A stretch of 64,000 bases of DNA from Dactylorhiza incarnata (GCA_033032865.1 JAWHQI010000201.1:1737501-1801500), one strand, 5' to 3'; numbered from the stretch's first letter, positions 51,148 to 62,964 are shown. Made by a program: numbers and translations. Notes: generated from the sequence alone by a model not told the origin.

Positions 51148-52431
51148 ATGCGGGCTAAGAGCAAATCCATGCGGTCTGACAAGGTTTCAACCATCATGAC
51201 TGATGCATCTTTAGCGTTTCATTAGGCAGACCGCAAAGAATGTCGTCTTACTCAAGCAGAGTTAGATGACTTTATTGAAAAACATTTGGCAGGAAGACAC
51301 CTGCTCGCGCGACTTCCTCTTCGCGATGAGCAAATTAAGTCCTCTACACCCTCCCAAATCGCAATTCCCATAAATCATTTTTATAATGGCTTCAAATTTC
51401 CAATGCTTCTTGAATTCATTGAGATCTTTGACCACTATGGAGTTGTTCCGGGGAAACTTCCCTCGAGCTCCATTGCAGCGATCTATAGTTTTATTTCTTA
51501 CCTGCGGTCTGAAGGAGTCCACTTTTCTATTAGTTTGTTTAGGATATTCTTCTTTGTGCGGTCTATCCCGGATGTCGAGACAAAGATATTCAAAGGACAC
51601 TTGTACTTCGGATGTAGAGGTTTGAAGTTAGTGAACCTAGAGAATAAAATTAGGAACTGGTCGGAAAGGTATTTGATCTTTGAGGGCAGCTCGGACTGTT
51701 GCAAGTTAACCCGCAAGTTCGAGATGAAGAGGCTTTCCAACTATGCGAAGTTGAAGGAGTAGAGCAGGAGATTTACAAATTTATCAAGGATGAGCGGCTT
51801 GATGTGAATTACTATATCCCACTGCTCTCTGAGTTAGAAAATGCCCAACCTGAGAGCGGTAAGATTCAAAGAATTTGTTACTTTTTTGGACGCGTGGTTT
51901 GTATAATAACTTGTCATCGCTATTCATGCGGTTTGTATAATAACTTCTTTCTTGCTTTACACCTATCGTAATAGTCCCGAAGAATAAACCGCTGAGTCCG
52001 GGCGATCTGATTTTGACATAGAGAGAGGAGAGGCAGAAGAAGAATAGGCTGCAAATATCTGAATGGGAAGAGGATTCAGATTCTTTTGATGACATCTCCC
52101 CTCTTAATTTCTGCGGCAATCTGAAGGACCTACAAGGCCGCCTGACCTTGCGATGCATCCCGAGGGCAAATGTATTCGGGTTTCTACTACACTCTCCTAT
52201 TGTGGGAATGAAAAAATAAGATGTCATGTCACAGCTGTTGGTCTTGCTTTGTATGGCCGGCGAAATCTGAAAAAGCTAAAAGAGGTCCCTGAGGAGGAGT
52301 TAGCGCAACTGGCCACGCAGGTTAGTGCAAGGAGCTTCATAATGAACCATTTTATGGGAATATCCTATAGAAGGTTAATTACAGATCATAGTAATTTGGA
52401 TAACAAATATGCCGACCTGGTTTAAGAGAAC
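51148..52431 (+). pseudogene. Antisense accessory gene B of TAT-2, exons 1-2 (continues 54136)
   Basis: ATG 51148 (MRAKSKSMRSDK) with a TATA box 40 bp upstream. IAIPINHFYNGFKFPMLLEFIEIFDHYGVVPGKLPSSSIAAIYSFISYLRSEGVHFSISLFR matches the Transposase_28-like region of TAT-1 gene B. One stop near 51223 and a frameshift near 51700. Intron 1 is 51859-51974, phase 1, as in TAT-1. Exon 2 (VPKNKPLSPGDL...; later QLATQVSARSFIMNHFMGISYRRLITDHSNLDNKYADLV) is cut at 52431 by the SIRE-4 solo LTR. Confidence 0.65.
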
Positions 52432-52676
52432 TGTTGTTTATGGGGTGTCTACTTAATCACCTAGAGGGGGGGGGGGGGTGAATAGGATTTTCTGATTATA
52501 TTATCCCCCTTAAGTTTTTCTTACTTTCTGGTTAATTGATCTAAGAAATAAAAGAACAATCCATAGAAAGCACACAATGATCTATAGAGGTTCCTCAAGA
52601 CCGGGTGTCTTGAGTAGTCCTCTCTCCCTCTGCGCCTACCCAGTAGTGTGCTAGGCTCGGCAAACGCTGCCAAAAA

Positions 52677-53010
52677 CTTCAGGCCCTCAAGCCTTACAAC
52701 ACGGACCCGCAAGTCCCAACAGCCTAGGCCCGCAAGCCCCTACTGCCCCCGAGCCCGCAAGCTCGACACTCAGGCCCTCAAACCCTACAACTTGGACCCG
52801 AAAGTCCCAACGGCCTAGGCCCGCAAGCCCCTACTGCCCCCGAGCCCGCAAGCTCGACAGATCGCACCCGCAAGTGCACTGCCCTGGCCCTCATGCCTCA
52901 CAGCTCTCCAGCCCTCAAGCTAGACCAACTCGGACCCGCAAGTCCACTGCCCTGGCCCTCAAGCCTCACAACTCTCCAACCCTCAAGCTGGACAAATAGG
53001 CCCGCAAGCC
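52677..53010 (-). repeat. Covarying mini-hairpin array in SIRE-4 LTR
   Basis: About fifteen units of 20-26 bp, each a 14-nt hairpin with 4 bp stem and constant loop CCGCAA or CCTCAA (plus strand). Stems include GGAC/GTCC (52703, 52931), GAGC/GCTC (52751), GCAC/GTGC (52864) and AGGC/GCC. All four stem positions vary and pairing is kept. A 91 bp higher-order duplication (52681 and 52772) covers several units. GC-rich, unlike its surroundings. Confidence 0.88.
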
Positions 53011-53529
53011 TTACAATAAATTACAGATATTTAACCTGTTACTCCTGCCTGATGTTGATCGGCAACTTAGCCTGATGGAGATCGACATCTTGAGTTGAAG
53101 AAGATGCTTCAAATCTGAACTTTACAGCATGGCTCTTTCTTCAAACTCCTTCTTAGCCAGATGACGAACGACTTCTTATCAGTCAATGAAGATAACTGAT
53201 TCTTCAGAGAACACTTGATTATTGTTCTCTCCTTGTCCTTCTTCTTCTCCGCAGAATATATTGTTCAAGAGTAGCGGAAGGATACTTTCTTGCTCTGATA
53301 TTTGAGAGAGTTCCTAGGGCACCCATCGTTCCTTTTTATAGGACAAAGGAATCGCACAACGGTCACATGCAATGTCCCTTTCTGTCAGATGCCCATCTCA
53401 TTGGAGCACTCGCTAATGGCTTCATTCCTTAGGTGCACGCGTTGATTGGACAATCAGGCGGCGGCATTAACTGCTGACAGCGCGTCTGCAATGTTTGAAT
53501 TCTGTCTCAACGATATTCCATCATCATGC

Positions 53530-54000
53530 TGATACTGACAACATCTCGACGATATGGACAATATATCGACGACAAGACTTTGTCGATGCCTTGGGCTTTA
53601 ATAGACCTTTATGTCTTCTTACTTCTGCTACTGATGGTGGTATCTCGACGATACAAGATATCCTGGCGATTCTGCACATACGACGATAAGCTCTCTCTGA
53701 CTGTGTCGTTGAGATCCCCTTTCTTGCATCTTCTCGACGACATTCCTTCCTTCGATATCTTTGAGTCTTCTCTGCGTTCGACGAACAGCTTTCTGCGATC
53801 GACGAACTTGCCATCCTTCGTTCGACGATCTCGCCATGTCTCAACATTCGACGATCGGCATTCTTCGTTCGACGATCTCGTCATGTCTTAGCGGTCGACG
53901 AATACTTTGCTTCTCAGCGGCTGCTGTTCTGCCCTTCATTACGACGACAAGCACGCTTTGTCGATGATATCTCCTATGCTTCTCGACGATATAGTACTTA
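53530..54000 (-). repeat. TCGACGA / TCGTCGA cluster in SIRE-4 U3
   Basis: About twenty copies of CGACGA, TCGACGAT or GTTCGACGA in 470 bp. In several places TCGACGA is preceded by TC or GT to give a palindrome-like core TTCGACGAA. ORFs here on both strands are by-products of the repeats. Confidence 0.8.
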
Positions 54001-54135
54001 GTTAAATAACTAAGGTACATGACTTATTGTCGATTCCTGCAATTATGAACTAAGTGGAATATTAAATACAAAGTGAAGTATTCTTGACTTGTTGACTTCT
54101 TCAAATCTGGAATCATGTGAGCAGGATTCCCAACA

Positions 54136-54760
54136 AGAACGGGAGGCTAAAGGAGGCAGAATCAATAAGTCATTACTTGTTTACGAATATTGAAAATGTT
54201 AAGACCGCACTGTATAACTTTTGTTCCTTTGGCAGAAAGCATACAATATTGACAACCCAATTTTCCATGACGTGGTCTTCTACCATGTCGCTAAAGGAAT
54301 TGATGGTGGTCTTAACCGTCTGAGAGACTTTGGCGGGTTGGCGCAGGGCTTTGAGGAATATACTTTCTCTGACATATATCTTCCCCTGAAATAGAAGCTT
54401 GATGATATTAACCGCAAAGCCAAAGGTAAGGCAAGGTCGGTGAAGAAGATCCGAAGAAGAGGAAGAAGATGAGGAAGACGAAGAAGAGGATGATTAAGAT
54501 GAAGAAGAAAGAGATGATGGTGCTGTGGCCGATGGAGAGCTGAAAGATGACACGTCTTCTGAAGTCGGCGATGCTGAAGATGAAGTCGGCCGGATTGATC
54601 GTGGAGACGAGGAAAGTTCGAGAAGTTCTAGCAGTAGATCGTGAAGTTCCTTGTCGAGAAGTGGAGCCTACTTGCTGTCTGATGTTGATGTCGAGGTCGG
54701 ATGAGAATCAAATTCTCCTGTGGCTAAGAGACTTAAATCGTCAGATTAGTCATTTTTCAG
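54136..54760 (+). pseudogene. Antisense gene B of TAT-2, end of exon 2 and exon 3
   Basis: After the duplicated AGAAC the exon continues RLKEAES; its donor is mutated (AT in place of GT near 54165), but the intron and its CCTTTGGCAG acceptor (54235) remain. Exon 3: KAYNIDN..., HVAKGIDGGLNRLRDFGGLAQGFEEYTFSDIYLPL, stop, then an acidic region and Ser-rich tail with TGA near 54643 at the same point as in TAT-3, and a final SPVAKRLKSSD. A near-copy of the TAT-3 exon. Confidence 0.6.
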
Positions 54761-56732
54761 CTTGTGTTTTGATTTATTTTACTTACATGATGGCTTGAAT
54801 ATGTTAGCCAGTCGGTTTGAACAAACATTTAGATGTATTTTTGGAGAACTTTAACGGAAAGTACAGTTACCTGTTTTGATGTCTGTCTTTGCAATTTCTA
54901 CTTACTTGTGGGCGTTCATATGCGGTTTTTATTTTTTGCGTTATTCATTATAAATTGCAAATCCTTTCGGGAAGCCGCCAGAGATAATACTTTCACAAGT
55001 ATAAATAATCAACCTTAAATCGTGCGATCATCTTTTATCCCAGGCGATTAGCAGTTTGAGTACCGAATATACAAGAATTCCAAATTAATAACTGTCTTGA
55101 TGCCATGAAATATTACTCGAACGGTTTAGCTGACGCGAGTTCCTTTTTCTGAAGCTGTTAGGGAAAGTATTTTCATAAGTCCAAGTAGTAATCATCAAGC
55201 TGCACGGTTAATATCTTGTTCGGGCGACTAGTAGGTTGAGCTCCGAATATACATGAGTTATGTCATGAAATATTATTCTGGCGGTATATTGCTTTAGTTC
55301 TAAAATAGATCTTGATCCTGCGGAGATTGATCATGATCTGTTCTAAGAAATATTTAAACCATTCAGTTATTGCCATGTGTGGTCCTTTATTTAAACCGCA
55401 AATCCTCTTTTGGATCCGTCAGGAAATTATTTGGATAAGTCCAGATAATAAGCACCAAGTCGCGTGGTCAACATGCTGGAATAGATTCCAAATCTACAAA
55501 GATGAGTCCTGACTTGTCCCAAAGAATAATTAAGTCATACTTCAACTCGATTCCAACAATTATGGTTACTGAGGTAGCCTGACCTATCAGATAACAATTT
55601 AATACTATGAAAACCCATTCGAGCGAATTATGTTTGTCCATATTTCCCATACGTAAATCAATTCGGACTGAGCGAATAACGCCAGCTCGTAATTTTCCCG
55701 ACTAGAATAATCCAAGTCGACCGGATAACACCGTTATCACCGACGATTTTTGTCGGAAGTGATGGTTGCCTATAAGAGAGAAGACATTGACTCGATTATC
55801 CGAGTTGAAAACGCCGTCTTGCGGCTTTCTATAATGACCTATTTTTTAGCTTTTAAGCTAGATATATTGTACACCTGCGGCTTGTATATTACGTCGCCAC
55901 TTTTTTCAACCTATGATACTCTTATTCAAGCCGATCGGCTTAAGAGGCTAAGCCGCCCAGTCTTAGGAGTCATAGTTTTTAAGTGACCAAATGGTCTGGT
56001 GCTTGTACATAGCAAGCATTGCTTTCCTCAAATGACCACAAAAGATGTAAAAAAGAACTTCCTGTAAAGAAAAGAAAGAGAATTACAGAATCAAGTGACC
56101 AAGTGGACAGGTGCACATAAATAGCAAGCATTGCTTTCCTCAAGTGGTCACCGAAGCTATAAAAATCTTAACGACCCAACTACTCTTGCCTAGGGATACA
56201 AGCTAAGTTGATTAATTGGGCAGGTGTGCTTATATAGCGAACATTGCTTTCCTCAGAGAGATCTACTCTATTGTGGGTCCCTTGTAGGCACTGTTTGACA
56301 GTACCTAGGAGTATTCGATGGTCACATACTAAGATGATCAGTTGGGCAGGTGCGTGTATATAGCAAGCATTGCTTTCCTCAGAAAGATATCAAAGCTGGA
56401 ACTATATCCCTTTTAAGGCACGATATTGCTAACAGTCACCTGGACCTCCGTTGATGCAAAGGTGAGTTAGATACTGGCCGGGATCCAATATTCTGAAGAC
56501 CGCTGCACAGTAATTGGCAAGCTTCCACAATATGTGTGCGAAAACTCCCTGCTACACGTGGTCTATGTGGTATTATGCTAATGACTACATCTGTAGGGGT
56601 TCAAGCAGAACTTGGAGATGTATCCGCAGTTCAGTGAGAAACAAAAATGAACCAAGTTACTAGACAGGGAAAAACGTTAGTATGTGGCTTCTTATTTGAT
56701 GTGAAAATGCAAATGATGACAGAGATAACATT
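54761..56732. repeat. TAT-2 noncoding region with tandem arrays
   Basis: No credible ORF. Two arrays: about 54970-55500, units of about 180 bp marked by CGAATATACA(A/T)GA(A/G)TT (55066, 55246) and CATGAAATATTA; and 56020-56390, four units marked by AGCATTGCTTTCCTCA (about 56028, 56136, 56240, 56370). Both are the reverse complement of arrays in TAT-3 (3852-5819), so they are family components. Confidence 0.65.
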
Positions 56733-59700
56733 TTAATGATAGAACCGTTTCAAATCATCACAACTCCAGGTATGTGAAATGTCTTCTCCATCACTAGTCT
56801 GAAGGCGATTAGCCCCACTCTTTAGTACCTCCTTGACGATGAATGGTCCTAACCAGTTGAGATTTACAGCGTCCACTTTTTTTAATACAATATCTCAGAC
56901 AGCGAATTGTTTGATTCTGACATTCTTATCAAAATATCTACCCATTCTCCTCTTCACTTCCTCTGGTCTGATAGTTGCTTCATCTTGAGGCTCTTCGATG
57001 AAATCTAAACAATATTTTATTTCTTCATTATTGGTCTCTATCCATGCTTCGCCTCCCTGCTTCGCAAACATAAATCTGGGACTGGTCACTTCAAACTCTA
57101 CTGGAATGAGTGCCTCCGAACCATGGGATAATTTGAATGTCGTTTCTCCTGTGTCTGAAGTGGGTGTAGTCCGAAGAGTCCAAAGGACAAGGGAGTTGTT
57201 TTGCCCAGTTTCCTTTTTGATTTAAAACGTTCTTCTGCAAAAGATACAGGATTTGTTTATTCGCAGCCTCTACCAGTCCATTACTCCTCGGATGATGTAC
57301 TGAGGAGAATCATAGCTCAATCCCAATCTGATCACAAAAATTGATCATTTCTAGATTGTTAAATTGAGGACTATTATCGGTAACAATAGCCAGCGAAATT
57401 TATATTCCGGCAGACAATTTCTCCCCAAATGAAGTTTTTATCAATCTGTGTGGTGGTTTTGTCCAATGCCTTTGCTTCAATCCATTTGCTGAAATAGTCA
57501 ATCATGACGATTATAAAGTGATGTTGACCACTAGCAGTCGGGAATGATCAGATAAGATCCATCAACCAAATTGCGAATGGCCAAGGCGCTGTTATTGATC
57601 AGAATGTCTGGGCTAGTCGGAGTTAAAGAGGAGAAAACTTTTGAAACTGAACACAGCGCTTAGAGAATGTTTCTGCATCTTTCCTCATTGTTGGCAAAAA
57701 AAATCATTGTCTTAGGATTCTCTTTTCTAAAAATTTTCCCCTGAATGACTTCCACATTCTCCTGAATGGACTTCTTGGAGTATTAGGGAAATTTCTTCCT
57801 CTGAGACACATCTTGCTAAAGGGGAAATGAGAGTTTTTCTGTACAAAACTCCTGCCACTAAATAATAGTAGGCTGCCTTTCTTCTGAACCTCTTTTTATC
57901 TTTTATTGATGGATGAAATTCCCCTTTAGACATATACAGCTCGAAAGGATCTTTCCAGGAAGGATGGTTGTCAATATGCATTATTCCACTCCTTCTGTTG
58001 TTGGATGGAAGAGTTCTGAGGTTACTCCCCCAGACGGAAGTCCAAACTTTGACAAATTTGTCTGCCTCTTCATTTTGTGCCCTTGGGATATGTTCAATCG
58101 TGAAAGTTTTAAATCTTTCAATCTCTTCTTTTGCCAGTAATAGGTACTTCTTTAGTGTGGGCTCTCTTGTCTCAAAGTTTCCCAAGACTTGTGAAGACAT
58201 CACAAGAGAGTTTGTTTTGATATGTACGTGCTATATACACAACTTTTTTGCAAGTCTCAAACCGGCCAAAAGTGAATCATACTCTGCCTGGTTGTTTGTG
58301 ACCGGAAAAAAGAACAACTTGATGGCTTGTTCTAGTTTGATACCATTCGGGTTGATCAAGACAACTCCCGCTCCTGCAGAGTTTCTGCCCGAGGCCCCAT
58401 CTACATAAATAGTCCAGGATAAAGGAATTCTTTCTATTTGCTCAGGACCAGTTTCCGTTGTATCAACCAAGAAGTCTACTAACACATGCGCCTTGATCGA
58501 TTTCCTGGGAATATAGGATATTTCAAACTCGCTTAGTTTTATTGCCTATTTAGCTAATCTTCCTGAATGATCTGGTTTCTCTAAAATACTTCTCAAAGGG
58601 TGACCCGAAACCACTTGAATAGGAAGGGCCTGAAAATAGGGACGAAGTCTTCGAGATGACATTACTAAAGCTAGAGATAGCTTTTCCAAGATCGAATATC
58701 TGGTCTCTGCACTTTTGAGGATATGACTGACATAGCAAATTGGGAACGGTTTTTTTCTTCTCTTCTTGGATGAGGACGGAGCTTACTGCATCCGGGCCAA
58801 CCATTAAACATAAGAATAGTGTTTCCCCTTCGTTTGGGCTTTGGAGTAGAGGGGTTGACGTTAGCTATTTTTTCAACTATTCAAAAGCATCTTTACACTC
58901 CTCATTCCATTCGAACTTGGATCCCTCCGGAGTGTTTTAAAGAACGGAGCACTCTTATCTCCTGCTCTGGAGAAGAATCAACTTAAACCTGCCAACCTTT
59001 GTCCAAGCTGTTGAAACTCTTTAGGGTTGCGAGGAGGTGTTATATCTAGAATTGCCTTCACCTTATCTGGATTCAGAGCGGGGACATCTCGAGGGAGAAG
59101 ATGCCCAAGAAACTTTCCTTTATTTGTTTCAAACACGCATTTCAGTGGGTTAATTTTAATCTAAAGCTTCTTAGAGTAGTGAACGTCTCTACTAGGTCTT
59201 TCAGATGCACTAAAAAAGTTTTGCTTTTTAAGAGGAGATCATCGACATAGACCTCGAGAATTCTCCCATTTCGCTATTTAAAGACTTTATCCATCATTCT
59301 CTGATACGTAATACCCTCATTTTTGAGTCCAAAAGGCATCACAAGGTATAAGTAGCATCCGTCATTCGTAATGAAAGACATATGAGGGATGTCGGTCTTC
59401 TGCATTCTAATTTGGTGGTAACCAGAGAATGCATCTAGAAAGCTCATAAAATGATACCCAACCGCGGAAAAAACTAAAACATCTATCTGAGGCAAAGGTT
59501 AATAATATTTAGGACAAGCTTTATTAACTTTCGTGAAGTCAACACACATTCGCCATTTCCCCCTAATTTTTTCACCATCACAACATTTGACATCCAGGTG
59601 GGGTACTGAATTTCAGAAATAAATTTTGCTTTAAGAAGCTTGGCAACTTCTTCTTTAATCGGTACTGCCAGCTTGGTTGCCACCTCCCTTTTCTTCTGTT

Positions 59701-60025
59701 GAACTGGCTTGAATTCGGGAGAGACATTGAGATGGTGGCAGGCAACATCTGGATCTACTCTCGACATGTCTTCTGCCAAGCAGGCGAAGATGTCCAAATT
59801 CTCTAGAAGACAGGAGATCAGCTGGATCTTTTCTTTCTCGGGCAGCACTGCATTAATGATCAGCTTCTTTCCTTCCCCTTCAGCAATAGGGACTTCTTGG
59901 TTCACCTGGGCAGGTTGCAGGTGAGCCCCTTCTCGTACTTCACTTTCTTTAGCAGCTTTCGAGGATTCTGGCACTTCAGGAATGGTAGTTGGAAATTCTG
60001 AAAGAGGAGCACCTTCGACCATATT
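56733..60025 (-). pseudogene. TAT-2 pol remnant: integrase, RNase H, RT, linker
   Basis: From the left (C-terminus): GDDLKRFYH end (stop at 56733), SNIKPRF..KQGGEAWIETNNEEIKYCLDFIEE (57089-56895), integrase catalytic area decayed with a TDNSPQFNN relic near 57370, GMVDLI..F near 57560, RNase H and connection 58203-57727 (FTIEHIPRAQNEEADKF; YMSKGEFHPSIKDKKRFRRKAAYYYLVAGVLYRKT), RNase H start 58485-58231 (TIYVDGASGRNSAGAGVVLINPNG), RT at about 59495-59220 (FLDAFSGYHQIRMQKTDIPHMSFITNDGCYLYLVMPFGLKN), and linker 60037-59483. At least ten stops or shifts. Gag is absent: the element is cut at 60025. Confidence 0.85.
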
Positions 60026-60204
60026 GTAACGTCCCACTTCGAACTAGACCCCTCGAGTGACATGGGTCACTTGGAGTTGCTTGCGCTAGCTAGGAGTCTT
60101 GAGATCCTAATGGTGCAATGGATGTTCCCTGATCTCCAGGAGTGGGTGTAACCCTCACCCCTTGAAGTTAGGAAGCAAATGGCAAAGAAATTGGTAGCAG
60201 GGAG
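60026..60204. repeat. Fragment resembling the start of a Tekay/Del-type LTR
   Basis: TGTAACGTCCCACTTCGAAC is a start shared by LTRs of Tekay/Del chromoviruses. Only 179 bp remain before LARD-B begins at 60205. Orientation and origin uncertain; it may be a truncated LTR into which LARD-B inserted. Confidence 0.4.
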
Positions 60205-61855
60205 TGATGAGTCCCGATTATTTGGTGTTTTTCTGACTCATCTGGGCCTATTTTTCACTCGTGCACTGCCCTCATAACATAAAAATGCTCATATATGATT
60301 GAGTCATCACTTTACACTTAGTGCACTCTTTTTACCTATCGGGGGTGTGCAATTACACATTTTGTGCTGGGGGTATGCCTCTGCGGGTTCCCCATGCCTG
60401 TCTTGCTGTTATTTTGGGTGTTAGCCCTGTGGTTGGAGCTATTTTCTGTGGATCGGTGATGTGGTTTTGATTGTGTGCAGGTGGAAAATACTCTTGAGCT
60501 AAGCATTGCAGCCGGGGTAAATCGCATGATAGTGCGATTATTGTTAAGGCACGATCGAAGCGATCGTGTGATTTACTCAGAGTTATGTGTGATGATGTTC
60601 ATCGTGCGTTCTCCTTAACGCACGATTGAATCCAATCATGCGTGAGGGGAAACACACGACCTACCTGGAAGCATGAAACATCGGCAGCCTATTTTACCCC
60701 GTGCATTTTTGGTCGTGCACAAGCATTCCGCTCGTGCGTGAAAAAAATGCACAATTAGCCTGTAGCCCCAAGCGATGTTTATCTCTGTCAGTAGCACATC
60801 CCAAAATGCATGATCGTGCATTTTGATCGTGCGTTTCTTAATTTAATGCCTCAATTTAAGCGCGCAGGTTCAGTCAACGGGGGATTGGCTTTTCTTTTAG
60901 GGAAGCGCCGTTTCTTTCGCTCCACCGCGCCACATTCTTCCATCCATCACCGCCAACCTTCCGGAGGAGCTTCGGCCTCCATTCTCTTGCAAATATCTAG
61001 TCGGAGCATCCTCTTGGCCTCCTCAATTGTTGATGCACCTCCAAATCTCTATTTTGAGGGATTCCTTGCAGCATACATGAAGTTTGTCGTGGAGGTCAAA
61101 AGCGAAGATGATTGATGGAGAAGACGGGTAAACTAGAAGGAAGAGACAACTCCTCTCCGTACCCTGGATGGAAGTTGGAGCCCGAGCTCGGAAAAGTATT
61201 GACACTAGATTTCGGTCGTGAACCTCCGATGAGTCTCCGCCCCTTTGGTTGTAATCTTACCCCCTTCATATTGTAGTACTATTTTCCTTTATCATTTTTG
61301 TGCATGGATAATGTATGTTAAACCTTGTTTTGCTATTTAGTATATTTCATGTCCATGTGATGTATCTCTATGGCCTATTTTAGTGAGGAGCACCCCTATT
61401 CCATCCTCCATCCCGCCATCATGTTTGTGTGTCGCACTAGCAATTGCTAGTGGCGTGCTTTGTGACGAGGTGCTTGCAACCCTCATTCTGCAATTACACT
61501 CACTCCATATGCAAAGCCTACTCGTCCATCCGCTAGCGAAGCAGTGCATAACGGCCCGCGTAGTTCCATCCCGCCAAGTGAAGCAGTGCATAACGTCCTG
61601 CATAGGAGTACTTGAGTTAGTTGTTTTCTTGTATTTTACACAAACCAAATCCCCCATTTTTCCGCAATCCATCCGACCTAAAGGACTTCTATCTCAAGTC
61701 CTTCCTCGATAGATAGGTCCACCTTACTGTGTTCCTTTGAGATCGATACTTGGGGATTCACTCCCACATTTTATATTACTTGAACGATCGGTACACTGCC
61801 ATGTCATGCCGCAGTCTTGCTACCGCCTATAGAGGTGTGCGTGATTTGCGCATCA
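60205..61855 (+). repeat. 5' LTR of LARD-B (1651 bp)
   Basis: Starts TGATGAGTCCC, ends TTTGCGCATCA, the same ends as LARD-A read in its own sense. Near the 3' end it holds the family block CTTGCTACCGCCTATAGAGG. A cluster of CACGATCG/CGATCGTG/GATCGTGCG inverted repeats lies at 60540-60840, the counterpart of the LARD-A cluster with changed core. Open frames here are not conserved. Confidence 0.82.
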
Positions 61856-61861
61856 AGTTTT

Positions 61862-61879
61862 TGGCGCTGTTGCCGGGGA
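61862..61879 (+). other. Primer-binding site of LARD-B
   Basis: TGGCGCTGTTGCCGGGGA, one base different from the LARD-A site, 6 bp after the LTR. 61880-62091 is the leader; nothing else seen. Confidence 0.85.
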
Positions 61880-62091
61880 TTACAGCCATGTGAGTTACGT
61901 GAGAGGAACGACAAGAGATAAAGTCTTTTCCATTTGTTTATCTCATTTGTTTTAAGTTAGTGTTTGTGAATTCTCTTATTATCTGCTTTCAAGTATTTCA
62001 AAAATCAGGTTTCCATTGTTTTAAATTTTCCTTCGTGCATACTGCGTTCATTTTCTGCTTATATTACTTGTGAATCCATCTTTGCGCTAAT

Positions 62092-62964
62092 ATGTATTAT
62101 TATCAACAATGTATATGGTGCAAAGCGTTTAACCATTCTAGTGATGATTATCATCTAGGAAGCCATGATTATAATTGGTATGGGTCATCATATGGAGAAT
62201 CTAGATCTTCGTACAATGAACCTACCTATTATAATTATGTGTCCCCATTGTGAGCATCGCCTTCACCGGGTGGTTTGGCTTTTCCACAGTCAAAACCTAC
62301 CGGGAAGCGCTGCTTGTGTTGTCGGAGTCTTGATCACGCATTGAAGGACTGTGAGATATGGAAATTCCAATTGGAAGAGGATGATGAGATGGAACTCATC
62401 ACCATTCCACCATTTCCATATCATACTGCTCCTCCAATCGTTGAGGACATATACGCCATGTCCCCTCATGGGAGCACGACGGATGTGTCCACTAGCGTCG
62501 CTGTTGATCATTACAATGACATTTTAGAGTTTTTTTCCTCTACTGTGCCATCATTTCCTGTGGATTCAGTACCTGATGATATTTCTTCCGTCCTTTCAGA
62601 CTCTATATTGCGTCTTATCTCTACTCAAGTATTTTCATGTATCAGTATGCATGTATCTTCTGCTCTTATTGCCGAATTTCTAGATGTGCAGGATGAGCTT
62701 ATGAGACCCGATGATGTACTGAGTTGCACTGAGGAGGATATTTTCCTTAGTGATGAGGTTTGTACCTCATCACCAGAGGAGAATGTCCAACTTATCATTG
62801 ATGCTCCTAGCGGTTCATATTTTGCCTACACTGATGCTAATGCGGCGGGCAATAAGTTTTCTGGAAACCCTGATGGGAGTGAGACCGTTATTCTTCTCCT
62901 TTATTTTTTGATCCCCATTCACCAGCTGGGCCTGTTGATGCTCAAATCTGAAACACCTCTATAG
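62092..62964 (+). pseudogene. Double CCHC zinc-knuckle ORF of LARD-B
   Basis: ATG 62092 (MYYYQQCIWCKAFNHSSDDY). Knuckle 1 is CX2CX4HX4Y, the last ligand changed to Tyr. A Tyr/Ser/Asn-rich spacer follows, with one TGA at 62251-62253. Knuckle 2 is CLCCRSLDHALKDC, a full CX2CX4HX4C, followed by EIWKFQLEEDDE and a long acidic tail. ATG, spacing of the two knuckles, QLEEDDE and the late LYFLIPI(H/F) stretch (frame-shifted in LARD-A) are shared with LARD-A (24293-23475). The last few codons after about 62945 are read from the LARD-C LTR. Probably a Gag-like nucleic-acid-binding protein; no capsid motif that I can recognise. Confidence 0.7.

Larger units (their letters stand above)
52432..54135 (-). 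mobile_element. SIRE-4: solo LTR (1704 bp), TSD AGAAC
   Basis: Ends TGTTG...CAACA, TSD AGAAC at 52427-52431 and 54136-54140, and no internal region: a solo LTR left by recombination between the two LTRs of an element. Sense start (TGTTGGGAATCC) at 54135. In sense order: CGACGAT clusters (54000-53530), TATA box (CCTATAAAAAGG, about 53331-53342), mini-hairpin array (53010-52677), GAGGAACCTCTATAGAT block (about 52590), and a poly-C then TCTAGGTGATTA near 52460. These shared blocks place it with the SIRE-type LTRs. Confidence 0.9.
60205..62945 (+). mobile_element. LARD-B: 3'-truncated copy of the LARD family
   Basis: LTR 60205-61855, Tat/Athila-type primer site, leader, and the zinc-knuckle ORF, on the plus strand. 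The interior ends at about 62945, at the point homologous to 23420 of LARD-A, where a minus-strand LARD LTR begins. The 3' half of the interior and the 3' LTR are missing. Confidence 0.8.

Noticed and set aside
52677..53010. CRISPR-like array of short spaced repeats
   Set aside because: Repeat units are hairpins with no unique spacers of constant length, in a plant LTR; no cas genes.
53495..53967. Overlapping ORFs on both strands in SIRE-4
   Set aside because: Produced by the CGACGA repeats of the LTR; no conservation.
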